From positions 17,726,017 to 17,790,016 of the forward strand of contig NC_065919.1 of NCBI RefSeq assembly GCF_024586455.1: DNA of 64,000 nucleotides. The letters are read 5' to 3'. Positions 23,484 to 35,548 of this stretch are shown one piece after another. The notes beneath the pieces were generated by a model. That model did not search any database and had not been told where the DNA came from. It saw nothing but the letters and a program-made list of their open reading frames with translations. Each line of letters starts with the position of its first letter. Positions within the stretch are counted from its first letter, which is position 1. Both the position numbers and the translations under genes were made by a program. This DNA comes from Bactrocera neohumeralis. Taxonomy: Eukaryota > Arthropoda > Insecta > Diptera > Tephritidae.

Positions 23484-23962
23484 TTGGGTAGTCGAAAAGG
23501 TGGCTTTTCGTATTTCTAAGCAAAATTTCAACTTATTTTTTTATATTTATACTAATAAATAAGTAAACAAATATCTGCTTTGCAATTTTTCCGCTAGAGA
23601 CATTATTCCATCAGTGAAAATCGAAAATTCGAAATTTCCAGAACGGAAGCGGGCGAACTATTGTTGTGCTACACGAACTGAAACTTCACAAATTTCATTG
23701 TTGGCTTGCGTGGAATTCTTTCCTTTTTTATATAAAAATTTCTAATTATAGCGAGTTTTCTCATTATTTTAACTCATTTTTCAACAGCTGTAACTTCTTT
23801 TTTCAACCTCTCCCAATTTAATTTTTTTTTGGTTAAATGAAGCTAAAAATCTCACCTTTCCAACCCTTTATGGTATAATAGACTGTGACTGGTAGCACTG
23901 GAGATATACGACTGCAATGACATCTATTGATAAAATACGAAAAGACTTTTTCGACTACCCAA
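23484..23962. mobile_element. 479-bp mariner-type MITE
   Basis: A non-coding unit flanked by TA (23482-23483 and 23963-23964). The left end reads 'ttgggtagtcgaaaaggtgg' then 'cttttcgtattt'. The right end, read inward, is 'ttgggtagtcgaaaaagtct' then 'tttcgtatttt', so about 28 bp pair with a 3-nt gap. TA duplication and this kind of terminal repeat are typical of Tc1/mariner. No transposase remnant was recognised inside, so the parent family is unknown. Confidence 0.85.
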
Positions 23963-23994
23963 TATATATCTCACACATTTGCAATATAAACTGT

Positions 23995-24255
23995 GGTCCA
24001 CATATTTGGTACTCTGAAGCTTGAATAGCTTTTGATCCGATTTGGACATTTTTTGGTCATAACACACACACTTTAAAGGCACTAGAGCAAATTTTTATCC
24101 GGATAAATTGATTGCTACTTGATTCGTACAATAGAAAGTATGGTTTTGGCCTGATTTCGCCTATTTTTGTTCTGTAGTAAAGGAATAACAGAATAATATA
24201 ACGTACCGCATTTGGTTTAAATCGGTAGAGAAGGTCTTCAGATATGGGTATTCAC
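23995..24255 (+). repeat. Possible diverged relic of a family L-type repeat
   Basis: Phrases such as 'gtagagaaggtcttcagata' followed by 'tgggtattcac' have the style of the family L repeats but do not align with either copy over a long stretch. The segment ends at the TTAA where the piggyBac-like element begins, as if it were the insertion target. Confidence 0.25.
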
Positions 24256-24259
24256 TTAA

Positions 24260-25458
24260 CCCTTGTCGTTCGACGGTACTTTAAAGTAAAATCTTGGGTT
24301 TGTTCTGCTAAACAAAAAGGAAGAATTTTTTATAGCTTGCGCCCTAACGGTACTCTAGAGCGCAACCTTAAAAGTATATATCACTTCAGTTAAGGCACAT
24401 GCATTATATTTTCGTTCCTCGTGCTCATTTAAAAATTGACGTTTGCTATAGCGCAGCCGCGAATTAAGAGTGTCGTTTACTTGAAATTATTTCCAGTAAA
24501 GTTTTCAATATTTTTTTGGAATTAAAAAGAAGATATTAGTTTCATGCCTTATTAAAACAGTAGCAAAGTAAGAAATATTTATCTGACTGTAAAAATCGGC
24601 TTTCTCTTGGAGACTTGTAAGTACCCTGGGTCCACAGTGGGCCCATGCAATACAAAGTTTCATACATATATGCAATTATATACAATTTCTAATACATCAT
24701 GGATCGTTTTTACGACAAATTTAAAAGAATGGTGAACTTGCTTTAATTTTAGAAAGATAATGAATCAAGCAGAGATATAGATCCTAATAAAGAAAAAGGC
24801 CAAGTTAAAATTTCATTTGACAATGAAGATCTGTTTTTGAGTGAAATTCTAAATGAAATCATGCCTGGAGAAACAGCAGGGCCGAAAAAGCCTCAAGACG
24901 CGGCTCTTAAGCAACCATCGCGGAAATGAAAACAATTGATAAAAAAACCAAGATTTCCCAGTTTGACTCATTAGTAGGACCAGAAGCAGGTTTTTTTGAA
25001 AATGTGAACACGAACATTGAAACTATTGTTGAGGGAACCACTTCTAATTCAAATTTGTATGCAATACAAAAGAACCATGCAATTCATCTCAAAAAAGTGA
25101 TTTTCTTGCATATTTTTTGATTACCATCAACTTCCAAGCTGTTGACATTACTGGAGCACCAGTGAAGACCTGGCTGTACCCATAATAACAAAACCAATGT
25201 ACAGGACAGATTCATGTAAATGATAATTAAGAAATCCCGGAAAACAAGAAAGAGGGGCTATTCAAAGTATGCCCTATGATTGACGCTCTGAACAAAGGCT
25301 TTCAGCAGGAGTTCCACGGAACCAAGGACTTATCAGTTGACGAATCTATAATTATTTTCAAGGGCAGAAGCTCCATCAAAAAATAATGTCCCATGAAACC
25401 AATTAAGCGTGGTTATAAATTGTGGTGTTTGTCATATCAATATGACTATATTAACAAA
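24260..25458 (+). mobile_element. piggyBac-like element, 5' part with transposase relic
   Basis: It begins after TTAA (24256-24259) with CCCTTGTCGTTCGACGG, the TTAA/CCC arrangement expected for piggyBac. Coding remnants on + start at MDRFYDKFKRM (24700) with an acidic N-terminus (DNEDLFLSEILNEI). After a frameshift comes KKTKISQFDSLVGPEAGFFE (from about 24944), then RLPSWRHYW-like text, and GLFKVCPMIDALNKGFQQEF then LSVDESIIIFKGRS (GAC of the first catalytic D at 25339-25341) and MKPIKRGYKLWCL (to about 25430). This resembles the PGBD-type DDE_Tnp_1_7 domain. The reading frame is broken at least three times. Everything after the first catalytic D is replaced by a family L repeat. No 3' end could be assigned. 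Confidence 0.85.
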
Positions 25459-26165
25459 TAAGGAAGGGCTAAGTTCGGGTGCCACCGAACATTTTATACT
25501 CTCGCATGATAAAGTTATAATCGAGATTTCATTATCCGTCATTTACTTATTTTTTTATTTTGCTGTAAAATTAATTAGATTAGCAGTTCCTGAGATATGG
25601 TTTTTGGTCCATAAGTGGGCCACGCCCATTTTCAATATTTAAAAAAGCCTGGGTGCAGCTTCCTACTGCCATTTCTTCCGTAAAATGTAGTGTTTCTGAC
25701 TCTATACTCTATAGATATGTACAAAAAACTTAGTAGGGGGCGGTGTCACGCCCACTTTTCCAAAAAAATTACGTCCAAATATGCCCCTCCCCAATGCGAT
25801 CCTTTTCGCCAAATTTCACTTTAATATCTTTATTTATGGCTTAGTTATGACACTTTATAGGTTTTCGGTTTCCGCCATTTTGTGGGCGTGGCAGTGAACC
25901 TTATGGAGCCAAGAAATACGGGTACCAAGTTTCATCATGATCTCACAATTTTTACTCAAGTTACAGCTTGCACGGACGGACGTACAGACGGACGGACAGA
26001 CGGACGAGCGGACAGACACCCGGATTTCAACTCTACTCGTCACCCTGCTCACTTTGGTATATACATATAACCCTATATCTGACTCTTTTATTTTTAGGAC
26101 TTACAAACAACCGTTATGTGAACAAAACTATAATATTCCTTAGCAACTTTGTAAAAAGAGAGTAA
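25459..26165 (+). repeat. Long GTCY-core dispersed repeat (family L), internally deleted copy
   Basis: It starts 'aaggaagggctaag' and then has a perfect hairpin GTTCGG (25473-25478), loop GTGCCA, CCGAAC (25485-25490), followed by 'attttatactctcgca'. It includes 'ccacgcccattttc', 'cacgcccacttttc', and a (GACR)n tract at about 25974-26017. It ends 'ttccttagcaactttgtaaa' then 'aagagagta'. Relative to 14618-15690 the middle is shorter. It interrupts the piggyBac-like transposase. Non-coding; a mini-me/DINE-1-like identity is inference. Confidence 0.75.
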
Positions 26166-26304
26166 AAAAATCGATTTTTTTGAAGCTTCTAAAGCAGCCT
26201 CCCCCTTAAGTAAAGTTGGTTGTTGTAGCTTTTAGCTTTTTCAAACTTTTTTGCGCACAGAGGCCCCTTGGTACTGTGGTCCCTTGTGGCAATTCCAGTT
26301 CTAT

Positions 26305-26445
26305 ATCTTAATTTAGTGCTTAGTTATGGTACTTATGCGTTTTCGATACCTACCTACATCGAACTCGCTTAGTTTTAGGTGATACAAAACAACCGTTAGA
26401 TGAACAACCATATTAATCTGTAGCAGCATGTTGCAAGAGTATACA
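26305..26445 (+). repeat. Diverged tail of a second family L-type repeat
   Basis: The order 'gcttagttatgg', 'gcgttttcgata', 'ttttaggtgatacaaaacaa', 'ccgttagatgaacaa' and 'gttgcaagagtata' parallels the 3' part of the copy that ends at 26165, with many substitutions and without the GTCY tract. It looks like an older, separate copy right beside the younger one. Confidence 0.6.
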
Positions 26446-28011
26446 TATGATGCATACAATTAACTTAATAATTTTTTATTGCAGTAACTTTTTCGCACCT
26501 AATTTCCATATTTGTAATTCGAAAAATGGTAATAACAAAATAAATGCAATTTTTATTAAAATTTCATTAAAAATATTATTTTGAACTGCAGTCAGAAGTT
26601 ATTTAAGTGAGCACACTGCCACTACAACTTTATCTAGCCAAAGTTATCTATGGAATGTACTTTATAAAGAAGAATTATCCTTGCTGTAGCGAATCAAGCT
26701 TATCACAGATTTGACCACGTAATTTCGCTATAAACTATGAACAAGTAAACAAACACACCATAAACACCACATGCATAATGCAACATAGCTTAGCAAACAC
26801 ATTAACTAATGATTACTTAGCTACAATGTATACAGCTCACATGCACGCATATAGCCGTTACACACACTATAAATGCACAAAATACTATGTGGACAAACAT
26901 TAGAAATGCTATTCATATAGAAATGTGTGGTGGTTAACATGAGGTCAGTGCACACGAACAGCACACCAACAGACAACAAAAATATTAACTAATTACAGCG
27001 GAATATAATATAAAAGGCTTACATGTCTACGCATGAGCAGTATTAATTAAAATGCAGCAAACGTATAGAATATTTACTAACAAAACATATTGTATTATAG
27101 CAAAAGGTAAATATTGCAATGTTCATCATACGCCATGGCGGTCGTACACAAAACTGATTGCGGAAACTTGTTTATTTAACATATAGTATTATGAATGATT
27201 GCTATACGACTGCAGCCCCACCCACCTGCTTTGTATTGAGTAGTGATCGCTGCCACATTTTCCTTACACCTAACCACTACCCTCCGCTACCATATAGGCT
27301 TACCTTGCCCAGTATGCGAGTATAACGCGCGCTATCAGTCGCTACGAAGTAATTAAGTAAAGCAGTAAGTTCCATTTCATTAAGTAATTTTTACTGTTGT
27401 TGCTTGCCAATCAATCATTTACCTGCTTGTTTATTCCTTGCTTGTAGTTGCCACCGCTGACTTGCCTACCGATTCGCTGATTGTGTTTGTTGTTTATGGA
27501 TTCGTGGTCAATTTCTGGTCTATAGCTGAGTTTAGTAGTTATTACACAACCTATGCTTGCCGTTATTTAACATTAGCATTATAGGCACGCTTCAATGCCG
27601 TTGATTATTAGTCATGCGTTGCAAGTAAATGAAAGAAATCATTTTCACATCTGGTAGATTTTCCAAAGGCTTGAGTGCGGCATGAATGAAGTCACTGCTG
27701 ACGTTTAAAGTAAAAAAAGCAATGTCTAAGAACTGCTTACTAGCTTAGAGGTGTTTGTAGATCACAAATAGATTATACTAATTAATATTTGCAATAGTTT
27801 TTTTTACTTCTGTTTGAAGAATATCGAAGATAAGTAATTAAAAATACTTGTACATATGTTTTGCTCTAATAGTTTTATACAAAAGAAAAAAATGGCTGTT
27901 TAAGTATCTAGGTTTCTTTATTTTATGCTGACGTGATATAACTCTAATGATAAATTTTTTTTAATATTTTTGGTAAGAGTAGTATACATTTTAAGTAACA
28001 AAATCATATTC
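26446..28011. other. No gene seen
   Basis: AT-rich, no open frame of note. No paired terminal repeats recognised. Confidence 0.5.
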
Positions 28012-28318
28012 TGGTATAAGAACTTCTTTTATTTAATGAGATATCAGCCCAAAATTTGGCATGAATTGCTATCTAAGCCAGCTCTATAATATTTGCAGAA
28101 ATTTTTTGAATTCCATTATTATTTCATAGTATAGCTGCCATACAAATTGAAGGATCAAAGTTAAGATCTTGCATAAGAACTTTTTTATTTGAAGAGATAT
28201 CTTATTGAAATTTGGCAGGGATTAGTTTTCAATGCAGTTTTATAATATCTGAAGAAATTTTTCGGATCGAACTACTATAGCATATAGCTGTCATACAAAC
28301 CCTAGCTTTAGTGCAACC
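28012..28318 (-). repeat. Hairpin-family repeat, about two modules, ends missing
   Basis: The + strand shows 'ataagaacttcttttattt' at 28016 and 'ataagaacttttttattt' at 28173, a 157-bp period. 'tatagctgccatacaaatt' and 'atatagctgtcatacaaacc' close each module, the reverse of the phrases at 17564-17950. No hairpin or GTCY tract is attached. Confidence 0.7.
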
Positions 28319-29537
28319 CAAAAAAAAATTTTGTCTTGTTTAAACAAAATATATTACTAAACAAATGTAGAAATATTTTACAGTTTTTTGATCTATTAAT
28401 TTGATTATTAATTTAAAAAATTCAAAACTTAACATGTAATCAGCATTACTATTCATATTCGTCACTGATAAAAGATAATCATCTAAACATTGTTTTATTC
28501 TAAAATTACATTAAAAAGTCTCCAAATTGACTTCTATCAAAAAACAATTAATTAACCTCTCAAAAGCGCAAATTTATGCGCCATATTTATTTTTGACACA
28601 CTTAGTATATTTACCAACACATTTGTAAGTACACATTTCGAAGCGCGTCAAATCATATTACTCATACGCTCTGTCACTCCTAATTACGTGGCATTTAGCT
28701 AAGCTTCAAACGTCTTTTGACAATCGAATTAATTTAATCACAAATTTTAATATAAAATCAAAGAGAGCTTAACGAAATTTAATTAAGTAAATGCATATAA
28801 TCGCATAAAAGGACCACACATATACATGTCTGTACATAGATAAACATGACAAATAATTTAATAATACAAAACAGAGTGAAATAAAGTGATAACTAATTTG
28901 CATGCTGGCTAATGAAATCTTGCTGATTTTCACATTAAAATATTTGTTTGATATTAATAGCCTCAAATATGGTCTTGCTTTAAAAATCCGCTGATATGTT
29001 TCAGAATTTCATTTCTATGTTGGGAGTTATTTGTTTTTCGTTTTAAAATTGCTTTTATAATGAAGAATGTGGAATATCTTCGATTCACCTGGTGTGTGTA
29101 AGTTCAATGATCTAGATAGACTACGCGCTTTGTAGGAGTACATCTAACTCTCTGTCCTTTTTCGCAAGACTTCACTAGAACTCAGTACATGAGACACGTT
29201 TTCGGATATGTGGGCTTCGGCAAACTCTGCATGAAATATATGAATACACAATGCAAACATACTTTCACCGAAATGAATTCTTACATACATAAACAATTAT
29301 GTAATTGCGCTTATAATAAAGTGGAAATTAATTTGTGCTCAATGTCAACGTATGCCACAAACAGTTGCGGTCGCTGTGCGGCGGCCGATAATTACTTATG
29401 ACGTTTATACTCTTATCAACCGCTGAAACTTAGTGGTTTCAATTATTCACATGGCGTTGTTGATTTTGCGACGAGGCACAATTAAGCTTGCCATTTGACA
29501 CACCTATATACACACACACATATTTGTACTAATATAG
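28319..29537. other. No gene seen
   Basis: AT-rich stretch. Frames of 65-70 codons at 28769-28966 and 29189-29401 have no recognisable domain. Confidence 0.5.
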
Positions 29538-30035
29538 TAATTCTTCTTCTTTATTGCGTAGACACCGTTTACGCGTTTATAGCCGAGTTTACAATAGCGC
29601 GCCAGTCGTTCTTCCTTTTCGCTATTTGGCGCCAATTGAAGATTCCACGTGCAACCAGGTCCTCCTTCATCAACGCAGTTAGGGTCTTCCACTGCTTCCT
29701 CTGGCGGGTACTGTATCAAATACTCCCAGAGCTGGAGTTCTTTCATTCATTCGGACGACATGACCTGGTCAGCGTAACCGCTGTCTCGTACAGCTCATCG
29801 TTTCATCGAATGCGATACTCGCCACTGCAGAACTGTTGGCAAGAGTTATTCTGGAACCTCGTTTGGTATCGAATGGCTCGGAGAGGGCCTTTCCGATCCT
29901 GACGGAGATTTCGGATTACTCAACGTCAGTTTACACATCCGTATTAGTTTTGCGGGGATATCAAGTTCAGACATAAAGGCAGTTCCTTTTCGTGCTGTCG
30001 AAAGCAGCTTTGAAATCGACGAAGAGGTGGAGGTC
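29538..30035 (-). mobile_element. RTE-like non-LTR retrotransposon, 3' end joined to an RT fragment
   Basis: Its 3' tip on + reads 'ttcttcttctttattgcgta' then 'gacaccg', the reverse complement of the AATAAA(GAA)n tail at 9441-9486. Next is the C-terminal RT region ('catcgtttcatcgaatgcga', 'tcggacgacatgacct'), also present at 45775-46140. At about 29828 the text jumps to a piece of the RT body ('acctcgtttggtatcgaatg', 'atcctgacggag', 'gtcgaaagcagctttgaaat'), parallel to 44275-44640. The copy is therefore internally deleted. The frame is open for 80 codons at 29746-29504 by chance of low decay. A hairpin-family repeat follows directly. Confidence 0.75.
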
Positions 30036-30039
30036 AGAC

Positions 30040-30420
30040 CTGAGTAATATCGGAAAATGTCTCATCTTATAATCCATACCAAACTTCTTGAAGATATCTC
30101 GTCAAATGAAAGATTTTTTTAAGCAAGCAATCGTTTCCAATTTATATGGCAGCTTTAGTAGCCCAATATCGGCGATTCCGCCAAATGAGCAGCTTCAAGG
30201 TGGGAAAAGGACGTTTGCAAAATTTCTGATCCATATCTGAAAAATTGAAGTTATTGTTCGCATGTAAATAACAAGACGGATACACAGATGTACATTGCTT
30301 AATCCACTCAGCTTGTCACACTGTTCAATTATATATATTCTTCGTAGGGTCTGCGACGTTTTCTTTTGGATGTTAGAAACTTTGTAGCAAACCTTTAATA
30401 CACTGTTCAGGGTATAAGGA
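30040..30420 (+). repeat. Hairpin-family repeat, last module plus 3' end
   Basis: It contains 'cataccaaacttcttgaaga', 'atttatatggcagcttta', 'atatcggcgattccgccaaa', 'tgagcagcttc', a decayed GTCY-type tract near 30273-30288, 'tagggtctgcgacgtttt' and the end 'cactgttcagggtataag', where the hairpin is weakened by substitutions. The order is that of the 38966-39475 copy. Confidence 0.75.
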
Positions 30421-32734
30421 TGTCGTTTTTGCATGGGATTTTCTATTATTATTTTTTTTAACATAACATTTTTGAAAAAAAACCACAAAAATATAGTTAT
30501 AGACCTGGTTTAAAACTATAAATTCTACTGATTAGCATGACAATCGGTATGAATGTGTGAACAAATAAGCTTCTTTTGTTACTCTTGTTAGCTTTATAAA
30601 CGAATTTCACTTGTAACAAGGAATTTCATATCAACTCTTGCACACATCACACACTAGAAACATTTTCTTTACACTACTTTGAACCTTATCAAGGATTTCA
30701 AAATTTAAATTTTGCTGTTTCAACAACTTCTCTACGTTTTTAACTCAATTTCGACATACCGCACTTTGTTGCAAGGTGTGTAAGTGCATGAAATTGCATT
30801 CGCCACAAAATTACGGTATGTGTATGCTTGCCTGCTTGCCAAAATTTCTTGCAATCAGCTAAATCTAAGCAAAAAGTGAGTTTTAATAAAATTACAAAAA
30901 GACATTCCGCAAAAAAGGAAATGTATAAAATGTCTCTGCCACGGCATGGCAAAAGAAAATGCCAACGCTTGCTGCATTGCAGCGATAAGCTGTTGCACGT
31001 GAATGTGCTGCGTCAGCTGGGTGCGTCCGACCGATGTATGCAAAGTGCTGCAAACTTCCGCTCCTTGTACATACATCTGTAATCTAGCATTATGCGCATA
31101 AGTTTATGGAGCTGTGTGTGTGTGTGCGTGTGAATGTGTGCACTGCAAATAACGTCCTGCAACTGGTGTGTGGCAGCTTTGCACTAAGACTTTCGCACTA
31201 AGTCTTACTATTTTATGGAGCTTTCACTTCACACACTGCTTGCTTTCTAATTATTTCGCCTTTTCTTTTTTGCTTGACTGCTTTTGCTGTCATTTGCTTC
31301 CACTACATTTTTGTGTGATTTATTTGCTGATGCAGCGTTAGTATATTTTTCATATTTTCGCACAATTTTCTTCAAAGATTTCATGTGTTTGTAATTCTTA
31401 AAGATGGGATCAAATATCCTTGAAATAAAGTTAAGGGAAATGTTAAAAAAAAGCATGTGTTGTGACCGTGGGACAAAATGATAAAGCTTATTGAATCGCT
31501 AACCAAAAAATTGTATTTTTGGGATCAACTCGTCGAATTCATCTTACAGTGATCTGCGACCACTATTAAATTCACTTTACCTTCAATAAACACTGGTTGT
31601 TTATATATAAGCTTCATCTCCAAGAAATCGAATAAGCTCTTCATTGCACTGTTCCTGCCTTAAACACCTCGAAAGTAGCAAAAAATTATCGACTGAAATT
31701 GTTCGCGATTTAATTCAATTTTTTGGCTGAGATGAATATTTTAGGTTACTGTTAGTAACATAAATGAAGTTTGTATGTCAAAACGTTCTGAGTATGTATA
31801 ACATCAAAGCCTTACGATACAGTTATGAGTTGCCAGATTGCAAGAATAAGCTTGCCAAATCCTCAAATATAAAAGGCAACTTGGATATTTTAAGTATTTG
31901 TTAATAAAGTCAGAGCTTCAGGACCACTTGAATCGGGTAAAGCTAATGAAATCACAATAATAAATTCGTGTAATTGAAACCTGGCTGAGTTTTTTGTAAA
32001 TGTAACTGTTTAGTGGTATCATTCACGCTTGAATAGAATACGACGCGTTTGTCTGAGTTATGTACGAATGGGGAGTTGTTATAGCCATTAGAATTGTTTC
32101 TCTTTCCCTGCCGTTTAAACTTTTCATAGACTTCTTTGAGCTAGAGTTTCTAACGCGCTTCTGACTTTTCTAAAGTTATCAATTTGAACTAAACCGCGAA
32201 AGAAAAAAAGGAATAACGTAATCCAAGCTTAGGATTCTAAGCCCTCATTTTGTTCAGCCTCTTAACTGACAACCAGTTAATTTTAAATATTATTTTCAGA
32301 TCTTAAAAGTCTCAGTTACTAAAGCAATAATTTATTGTTTTTATTATTTATTTTTTTGTTGTTTTTGTATATTTTTTGGTCTTAACATTACTTAAACTAC
32401 TACTTAAGCGGTAACGGACGTCGCTTTTCCGGGATGATTTATGAAAGATATATTGTCCAATTGGTTGAAGAATTATTCCGTACTTTATGTTATTGATAGA
32501 GCTTCGTACAATATATTAACTAAAGGATGTATCTAAGGCTGAAAGTCTGGATGAACAATAACTGCTCTGTCGGAAGCTCTTGCGATTTTAAACAAAATTC
32601 AAGAATAATTTGTACTTGATATGTTATGTACGTATCAACGTCATTGGGCGGAGTTATTGGTGAAGCTGAAGGTCTATTGGCAAAACATATATATGCAAGG
32701 ACGCTACAAGAATTTACCTATAGATACAGCAACC
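30421..32734. other. No gene seen
   Basis: 2.3 kb of AT-rich DNA. Overlapping frames at 30740-31082 on both strands (70-84 codons) share the same bases and match nothing known. A CA/GT-rich tract lies at 31115-31140. Confidence 0.45.
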
Positions 32735-33600
32735 GACGTCGTATTTTGTCCCGCTCTTTTGATTTTTCTCTTCAGTAAGGTTTGCCATTTCATCATGGAG
32801 AGATATACGATCAAACACGTCGAAATTTTTAAAATTTACTACAGAAATTCGGAGTCGGTGGCGTCTAATTTATGATCGTCAAAATCGCCCTGTCCGATCA
32901 ACAATTGAGCGACTAGTAGAAAAATTCAAAATTCAATTCAAAATGTTTCCGTGCCAGTCTCGACACAACGAGAATATTGCTGTCGCTGGCGCATCAATTG
33001 AGGAAGACCCAAATCAGTCTCTCACACATCGTTCTCAAGCGTTGGTCATCTCAGTGACGTCATTGTGGCGAATTTTGCGAAAAGACCTTGGCCTACATCC
33101 TTACAAGATCAAATTGACGCAAGAAATGAAGCCGCTTGTCCGCCACAATCATCGAATGTTCGCGAATTGGGTTGAGCAACAACTTGAAAATGATCCAGAT
33201 TTTAATCAAAAAATCATATACAGCGATGAGGCTCACTTCTGGCTGAATAGCATTGTCAATAAGCAAAATATGCGTTAGTGGTCAAGGAGCAATCCACACG
33301 TACCCAATGAGTCACCAATGGATTCCGAAAAAATTACGGTTTGGTGCGGTTTATGGGCTACATCAACTATGGTATACTCGTATACCAACAAGCCAGTGAC
33401 GCTTGATGAACTTCCTTCCTATATGCATATAGGATTGATTTCACGTCAAAAAAAAAACAAACGATTCTTCCTTAGATTATCGCAAATCGAAAAACCAAAA
33501 AATTCATCACGATTAAATCACTCAAAATGTTGGGTTTTGGCAGATTATTATCAAAAATATTTTCCTTTGATCTCTACTACATATTTTTAATATATCTGAG
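32735..33600 (+). mobile_element. Tc1/mariner element (group D2), transposase relic with core deletion
   Basis: The transposase begins MERYTIKHVEIFKIYYRNSE (32796). The helix-turn-helix part continues through NENIAVAGASIEEDPNQSL (about 32960) and LWRILRKDLGLHPYKIKL (about 33064-33118). QQLENDPDFNQKIIYSDEAH (ending near 33234) carries the first catalytic D, followed by LNSIVNKQNMR. After a stop, KITVWCGLWATST is joined at about 33366 to VYSYTNKPVTLDEL, a C-terminal block. The deletion therefore removes the QQDGA and TPLDF blocks with the second and third aspartates. The rest to 33600 is unassigned tail. The family resembles group D1 but is clearly distinct in sequence. A shorter copy is at 38055-38400. 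Confidence 0.85.
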
Positions 33601-35546
33601 AAAGTCGTGAGAAAATTTTGAATTTATCACTCCAGCCCTTTCGAGAGAAACTCATTTGAAATTTTGGGACCTTACTTCATTGAATTAAAGAATTCTTTAT
33701 GTGCTTCTATAGCTGAAACAGTTAACCGGATTAACTTCAAATTTGCAAAAAAAATTGAGAGGAATAAGAAAGAACATTTGAAGAGTTTTCTGCTAACAGC
33801 TAGATTCTTAAGTCGCTTCTAATATAACCTACATTTTTACGAGTCTTGTAACAAAAAGAATTTAGCTTCAAGGAAAGAGAAATTTCGAGTATAAACCCAA
33901 ACATTATGAATGCATGTAGTATGTACATATGTTAGTAGCAACAATTTCCTTTATTAAAACTATATCAATGTTAAGATAACCAATTAGATTGTACAATGTA
34001 TAAATAAATATACACAATATATGCAAGAATATGCATAATGAATTCATTGTTTTGTGCGAAAATACTAACTAAACAAAATTTAATCGAAAATGCAACCAGA
34101 GCAAAGCTGTGCAAACGATGCCTCAACTGCACACACACACATACGCGCAAGCAAATTGAGCTCAGAGCCTAAGATGGTAAAGTTATTGCACAAATTCGGC
34201 ACACGCACACACCCACGCACATTCACTTGAGTTTATGGAAAGCACTGTAATATTGCTCAATATATTATTTATGCTTATTTCTGTTAGTATTTGTGCACAC
34301 ACGCATGGTTGCATTTCGGCAGTGTTTCGGAATTTAATTAAAATGTATCAATATTTGCACAAGAAAATAGCTGAGTCCTGCAAATCTTAAGTCACTGGAA
34401 TTTCATTAATTAGTTATGTATATTTGTGTGTGTGTGTTATCACAAATTTATAACACGAGTGAGAAGATCAGTTAGATAAGGGCGAAATCTTGCACGAATA
34501 TTTGCCATTTCAGAAAATTAATGCCATTATAAATTGAAAATAGCAAACTGCTAAAAAAAGTAAAATATGGTACTGGCAAGTTACAGTTATATAAGGCTTA
34601 TCAACACAGGTAAAAAGCGCACATTGCACTCTAAGCGCAAGTAGTGAACTTTTGTGCAAATTTCAACTTAGAAAGTAAGTAAGGAGATGACATTTAATGC
34701 TGTTGAAATTTGTCAGTATTAAAGACTTGGTCATATTGGTAAGGATGCGCTGTTATCATGAACGTGAAGATGCATAGACATTAAGATGAGTTGAGAAAAG
34801 CGCTTGGTACTCTGAAAAATTGATTGATAGAGAGTCTAAGAAAGACCTCTTAATTGTAATGGAAAGGCACTTCGTTCAACGGTTTTCTATTTTTCTTCTT
34901 ATTTGTTTTTAGTTTTTATTTTTAAGTACTTTTTGTTTTTTTTTCGTTGATTTTTGACGATAAATAACTCATAACAGCTTAACTTAATCGAAAAATTACT
35001 TATTATTACATTTTTGCAGACCAGTAAATTTCCTAAAAGTCTATGAGCTTTGCAATTTAAAAAGATTTTTTTTATTGAATTATAAAATTAATAAGAAAAG
35101 CTTTGTTGTCTTTGAAATAGTAAATTTTTAGCCGTTAATAACTTTCAAGCGGTTAGGTTTACGAAAAGTGGTAATAGACCTTTTTTGAAGAGCATTCAAT
35201 TTCCTAACAAATCCACCAAACGAAATATTTTTTCAAGTAGTATGGAAGCCAGATACAAATTTTTCTATATGAAAACGGTAGGCGGAGAACCTTGAAAAGC
35301 TCATACTTGTAGAGCTCCTTTCTGAGATCGCTATCAACCACTTTTTCAGAGTACGAAGCGAAAGATAAACATTCGTTTATTTTGACGCACCCTAATGCAC
35401 AGAGTTATACTTTTTTTGACTTAATTAATCAAAGGCGAAAACTATTATGATGTCCAGACGGGAGTTCGAAATGGTCCAAACGATTTTTACGTGTGTTTGA
35501 CGACCGAAAAAATGAATGTTTTCTCCAAGTTTTTTCTTATATAAAA
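33601..35546. other. No gene seen
   Basis: AT-rich, with CA repeats at 34130-34145 and 34203-34225. A lone 'gacgcaccctaat' at 35381 resembles a transposon end but has no partner nearby. Confidence 0.45.
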
Positions 35547-35548
35547 TA

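Noticed and set aside
35376..35396. 'ttgacgcaccctaat' resembling an element end
   Set aside because: No matching 'attagggtgcgtc' upstream.
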